A stretch of 64,000 nt of DNA. Origin: an uncultured Oscillospiraceae bacterium. GTDB taxonomy: Bacteria > Bacillota > Clostridia > Oscillospirales > Oscillospiraceae. The first letter of the stretch is position 1, and each line of letters starts with the position of its first letter. Under the pieces are notes generated by a model that had not been told where the DNA came from, made no database searches, and saw nothing but the letters and a program-made list of their open reading frames with translations. Made by a program: the position numbers and the translations under genes. Shown here one piece after another: positions 61,417 through 64,000 of the stretch. The stretch lies in assembly GCA_934622035.1 (NCBI GenBank), contig CAKTVG010000013.1, forward strand, positions 1-64,000, written 5' to 3'.

Positions 61417-63066
61417 ATGAACGCAAAGAAACTACTTGCATTGATTCTGGCGTTGGTCATGTGCATCGGCTGCTTCGCTGCCTGTGCCGGTACCGAGCCG
61501 GAGCCGACCGACAATCCGTCCGAGACGCCGTCTTCCGATAGCGGCAGTCAGCCCTCGGAAAGCACGGAATTCAGCTATCCCATGGAGGCGGGTCACTCGC
61601 TGACTCTTTGGAAGTATCTCGGTGGCAACATTAAGGCAAACTACACCACGCAGGAAGACACCGAAATTGCTAAGTGGCTGACCGAAGCCACCGGCATTGA
61701 AGTTGACTGGCAGGATGACCATGCCAATACCGACGAGTCGTATTCGCTGATGCTGTCTGAGGGCAACTATGCCGATCTCATTCAGCACGATATGTCTTCC
61801 TATCCCGGCGGTACCACTGCCGCTCTGGCTGATGGCGTTGCCATCCCGCTGAACGACATTATTGAGCAGTACTGCCCGAACCTCAAGGCGCTTCTGGAAG
61901 CAAATCCTGAGATTGACAAGGCACTCAAGAACGACGACGGTATTTACACTTTCTTCCCCGTTATTGCTGATCCCAATTCCACGTTCTCTTATGCCTCTTA
62001 TCTGCGCGCTGATCTTCTGGAAGAAATGGGCGAGAAGATGCCCACTACGCTGGAAGAGCTGCACGACCTGTTGGTTAAAGTTAAGAAGGCTTACCCGGAC
62101 ATGATCCCTTGGACAACGGATTGGGAAGGCCTGTTCAGCTACAGTGTTGCTGCCTATGCTTATGGCGTCGGCAATATCATCAGCTCGGCGAAGGGCTTCA
62201 TGCGTGATGACGACGGCAATGTTTACTTTGCCCGCTCGACTGAAAATTACAAGGAATTCCTGCAAACCATGAACCAGTGGTACAACGAAGGCCTGTTGGA
62301 GCCGGATGTTGCTTCCATCGCCGGTGCTGACGTCAAGGCCAAGATGATCAATGGTCAGGCGTTCATGTCCAATGGCTGGCTGACCGGTTCTTTCCAGGCT
62401 GTGCAGCAGGCTGGCCACGAGCTGAACGAAAAGTATCAGCTGGCTGCGATTGCTCCCCTGGGCGTCAATGGGAAGGAAGCTACCGACTGCTATACGCGCT
62501 TCCTTATCGGCGGCAATGGCGTTACCATCACCAAGAGCTGCAAGGATATTGAGGCCGCTGCTCGCTTCCTGGATTACTTCTACTCTGAGGAAGGTATCCT
62601 CCTGACCAACTATGGTAAGGAAGGCGTTAGCTACACCATGGTTGACGGCGTTCCTACTTATACCGAAGATGTTCTGAAGAACTACCCTGAGGGTTGGACC
62701 GTTGCACAGTCTATTTGCCGCTATGCAACAGTGCCTGACAACGGCGTTGGTGTTACGCACCCGAATTACTATGCACAGACGATTGTTGAGGAGTGCTGCA
62801 AAGACCATCTGCGTCAGTGCGCTGCGCTGAAGAATCCGCTGGCTCATGCCCTGCCGATTCTGTCCTACACGGCAGAAGAAAGCGATACCATCGGAAAAAT
62901 CACGACCAACATCTCCACTGCTGTTGCAGAGTGGTCGCTGGGCTTTATCATGGGAACCATCAGCTTTGATCAGTGGGATGCCTATGTTGCAACTCTGGAG
63001 GATATGGGTCTGCAGCAGGCTGTTGAAATCAACGCTGCCGCCCTTGCCAGATACAACGCTCGCTAA
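61417..63066 (+). CDS. ABC transporter binding lipoprotein, LplA type
   Basis: A 549-aa solute-binding lipoprotein. The signal has lipobox FAAC with Cys23, then a Glu/Pro/Ser/Thr linker. The fold is of the large LplA/aldouronate-binding group: EIAKWLTEATGIEVDWQDD, NYADLIQHDMSSYPGG, FFPVIADPNSTFSYASYLRADLLEEMG. No ATPase lies alongside. It is expected to bind the oligosaccharides made by the upstream lyase. It is followed by a strong hairpin that should keep its level above that of the permease. Confidence 0.9.
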   Translation: MNAKKLLALILALVMCIGCFAACAGTEPEPTDNPSETPSSDSGSQPSESTEFSYPMEAGHSLTLWKYLGGNIKANYTTQEDTEIAKWLTEATGIEVDWQDDHANTDESYSLMLSEGNYADLIQHDMSSYPGGTTAALADGVAIPLNDIIEQYCPNLKALLEANPEIDKALKNDDGIYTFFPVIADPNSTFSYASYLRADLLEEMGEKMPTTLEELHDLLVKVKKAYPDMIPWTTDWEGLFSYSVAAYAYGVGNIISSAKGFMRDDDGNVYFARSTENYKEFLQTMNQWYNEGLLEPDVASIAGADVKAKMINGQAFMSNGWLTGSFQAVQQAGHELNEKYQLAAIAPLGVNGKEATDCYTRFLIGGNGVTITKSCKDIEAAARFLDYFYSEEGILLTNYGKEGVSYTMVDGVPTYTEDVLKNYPEGWTVAQSICRYATVPDNGVGVTHPNYYAQTIVEECCKDHLRQCAALKNPLAHALPILSYTAEESDTIGKITTNISTAVAEWSLGFIMGTISFDQWDAYVATLEDMGLQQAVEINAAALARYNAR

Positions 63067-63080
63067 GTTCGTATGATTCG

Positions 63081-63112
63081 GGATGGCAGCTTATCACAAT
63101 AAGCTGCCATCC
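63081..63112 (+). terminator. Partial terminator between binding protein and permease
   Basis: GGATGGCAGCTTAT pairs perfectly with ATAAGCTGCCATCC (14 bp, loop CACA), followed by ATCTTTATTGG. The weak T-run fits leaky termination that lowers permease expression. Confidence 0.7.
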
Positions 63113-63160
63113 ATCTTTATTGGCAATTTCCGATTCTTTTTCCGATAATGAGGTACATAT

Positions 63161-64000
63161 ATGAAAATTAAGTCTAGAGAGAAGGAGAATTCCGCAAAAA
63201 GAGCAGCCTCTGTCAGACGTACACTGCGCAAGGATATGAAGGCCAACTGGTCGCTGTATCTGATGGCGGTGCCCGTGCTTGCATATTATATTCTGTTTTC
63301 CTATAAGCCAATGTACGGAGCGCTGATGGCGTTTTTTAATTACAAACCTGCAAGAGGCTTTTCCGGATCTGAGTTCGTTGGCCTGCAAAACTTTATTGAA
63401 TTTTTCAAGAGTCCTTTTTTTGCCAGAACGATAAAAAATACACTGGCGATCAGTGTTCTAAACCTTATATTCTGCTTCCCTGCGCCGATTATTCTGGCAC
63501 TACTTCTGAATGAAGTCCGAAACGCGAAATTTAAAAAGGTTGTTCAAACCGTTACTTATATTCCTCACTTTATTTCCCTTGTCATTGTCTGCGGTATGGT
63601 TTCACAGTTCTGTCTGAGCAGCGGCTTGATTAACGATATTATTGAGTTCTTTGGAGGAACGCGGGTAGCCCTCCTTCAAAATCCAAAGTATTACCGGACG
63701 ATATATATTCTCAGCGATATTTGGCAGCAGGTGGGATGGAGCTCCATCATTTATCTAGCTGCATTGTCCGGCGTAGACAAGAACCTTTATGAGGCGGCAG
63801 AGCTGGACGGCGCGAATAAGTGGAAACAAACGCTGCATGTAACGCTTCCCGGAATCTTGCCCATCATTGTGATTCAGTTCATCTTGGCCGTCGGCAATTT
63901 GATGAGTGTCGGTTATGAGAAGACAATTCTGCTGTATAATCCGACAACCTACAGCGTTGCGGATGTTATTTCGTCTTATACCTACCGAATGGGCCTTGTG
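63161..64000 (+). CDS. ABC transporter permease, LplB type (partial, runs off the window)
   Basis: 280 codons visible, with no stop before the edge. The basic N-terminus is followed by WSLYLMAVPVLAYYILFSYKPMYG, the characteristic first helix of LplB/aldouronate-transport permeases; about five helices are seen. The EAA loop is EAAELDGANKWKQTLHVTLPG. GAGGT precedes the ATG. A second (LplC-type) permease is expected just beyond the window. Confidence 0.9.
   Translation, partial: MKIKSREKENSAKRAASVRRTLRKDMKANWSLYLMAVPVLAYYILFSYKPMYGALMAFFNYKPARGFSGSEFVGLQNFIEFFKSPFFARTIKNTLAISVLNLIFCFPAPIILALLLNEVRNAKFKKVVQTVTYIPHFISLVIVCGMVSQFCLSSGLINDIIEFFGGTRVALLQNPKYYRTIYILSDIWQQVGWSSIIYLAALSGVDKNLYEAAELDGANKWKQTLHVTLPGILPIIVIQFILAVGNLMSVGYEKTILLYNPTTYSVADVISSYTYRMGLV

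Noticed and set aside
1..64000. CRISPR arrays, rRNA genes, IS transposases
   Set aside because: No regularly spaced direct repeats, rRNA-like sequence or transposase motifs were seen on either strand.

Overview
The window looks like a Clostridia (Oscillospiraceae/Ruminococcaceae-like) gut bacterium. The grounds are consensus TTGACA/TATAAT promoters, GGAGG ribosome sites, several secreted giant proteins ending in a PxTGD sorting motif plus membrane helix and basic tail, and many LacI/AraC-controlled carbohydrate loci with ABC importers that lack their own ATPase. No rRNA, complete tRNA, CRISPR array or IS transposase is visible.

Layout. (1) 1-4630: one end of an integrative conjugative element, with genes running leftwards: thioester/SpaA surface protein, lipoprotein, ParB, ParA and a small DNA-binding protein. 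It ends at a displaced 3' fragment of a tRNA-Leu(CAA) gene, which is the probable att site. (2) 4.9-9.3 kb, leftward: a GH65 disaccharide phosphorylase and a wall-anchored protein with two LamG-like copies, separated by a cluster of hairpins. (3) 9.5-30.7 kb, rightward: a roughly 21-kb operon behind a near-perfect sigma-A promoter. It holds a binding lipoprotein, a second binding protein fused to an anchored N-terminal module, permease pair 1, an NHL-propeller/Yip1-like membrane protein, a DUF5696-type protein, permease pair 2, GH31-CBM32, a nucleoside-hydrolase-like enzyme and a 1537-aa GH78 rhamnosidase-like enzyme. (4) 30.8-35.2 kb: a zinc dehydrogenase and an AlsE/Rpe-type epimerase, then an anomalous block (about 32.41-34.82 kb) whose two edges cut four genes. 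(5) 35.4-43.1 kb: a 1784-aa GDPD-like surface protein and, facing it, a LacI-repressor/PfkB-kinase fusion. (6) 43.2-45.3 kb: fragments of a decayed restriction/defence cluster. (7) 45.4-51.5 kb, leftward: an AraC-led five-gene operon of Gfo/Idh/MocA dehydrogenases and a TIM-barrel isomerase, plus another dehydrogenase. (8) 52-64 kb, rightward: a 1914-aa heparinase-II/III-like lyase, a 2-hydroxyacid dehydrogenase, a membrane-bound AraC regulator and an Lpl-type ABC importer running off the edge.

Taken together this is a glycan and plant-glycoside foraging region. Anchored enzymes trim rhamnosides, alpha-glycosides and uronate-containing glycans. Importers, probably sharing an ATPase encoded elsewhere, take up the products. 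Dehydrogenase/isomerase sets, a kinase and an epimerase process them under LacI and AraC control. The best candidate for an undescribed system is the 21-kb operon with duplicated permeases and three non-canonical accessory proteins. Two places, 32.4-34.8 kb and 43.6-45.3 kb, carry abrupt gene breaks that may be assembly joins and should be checked before being interpreted biologically.
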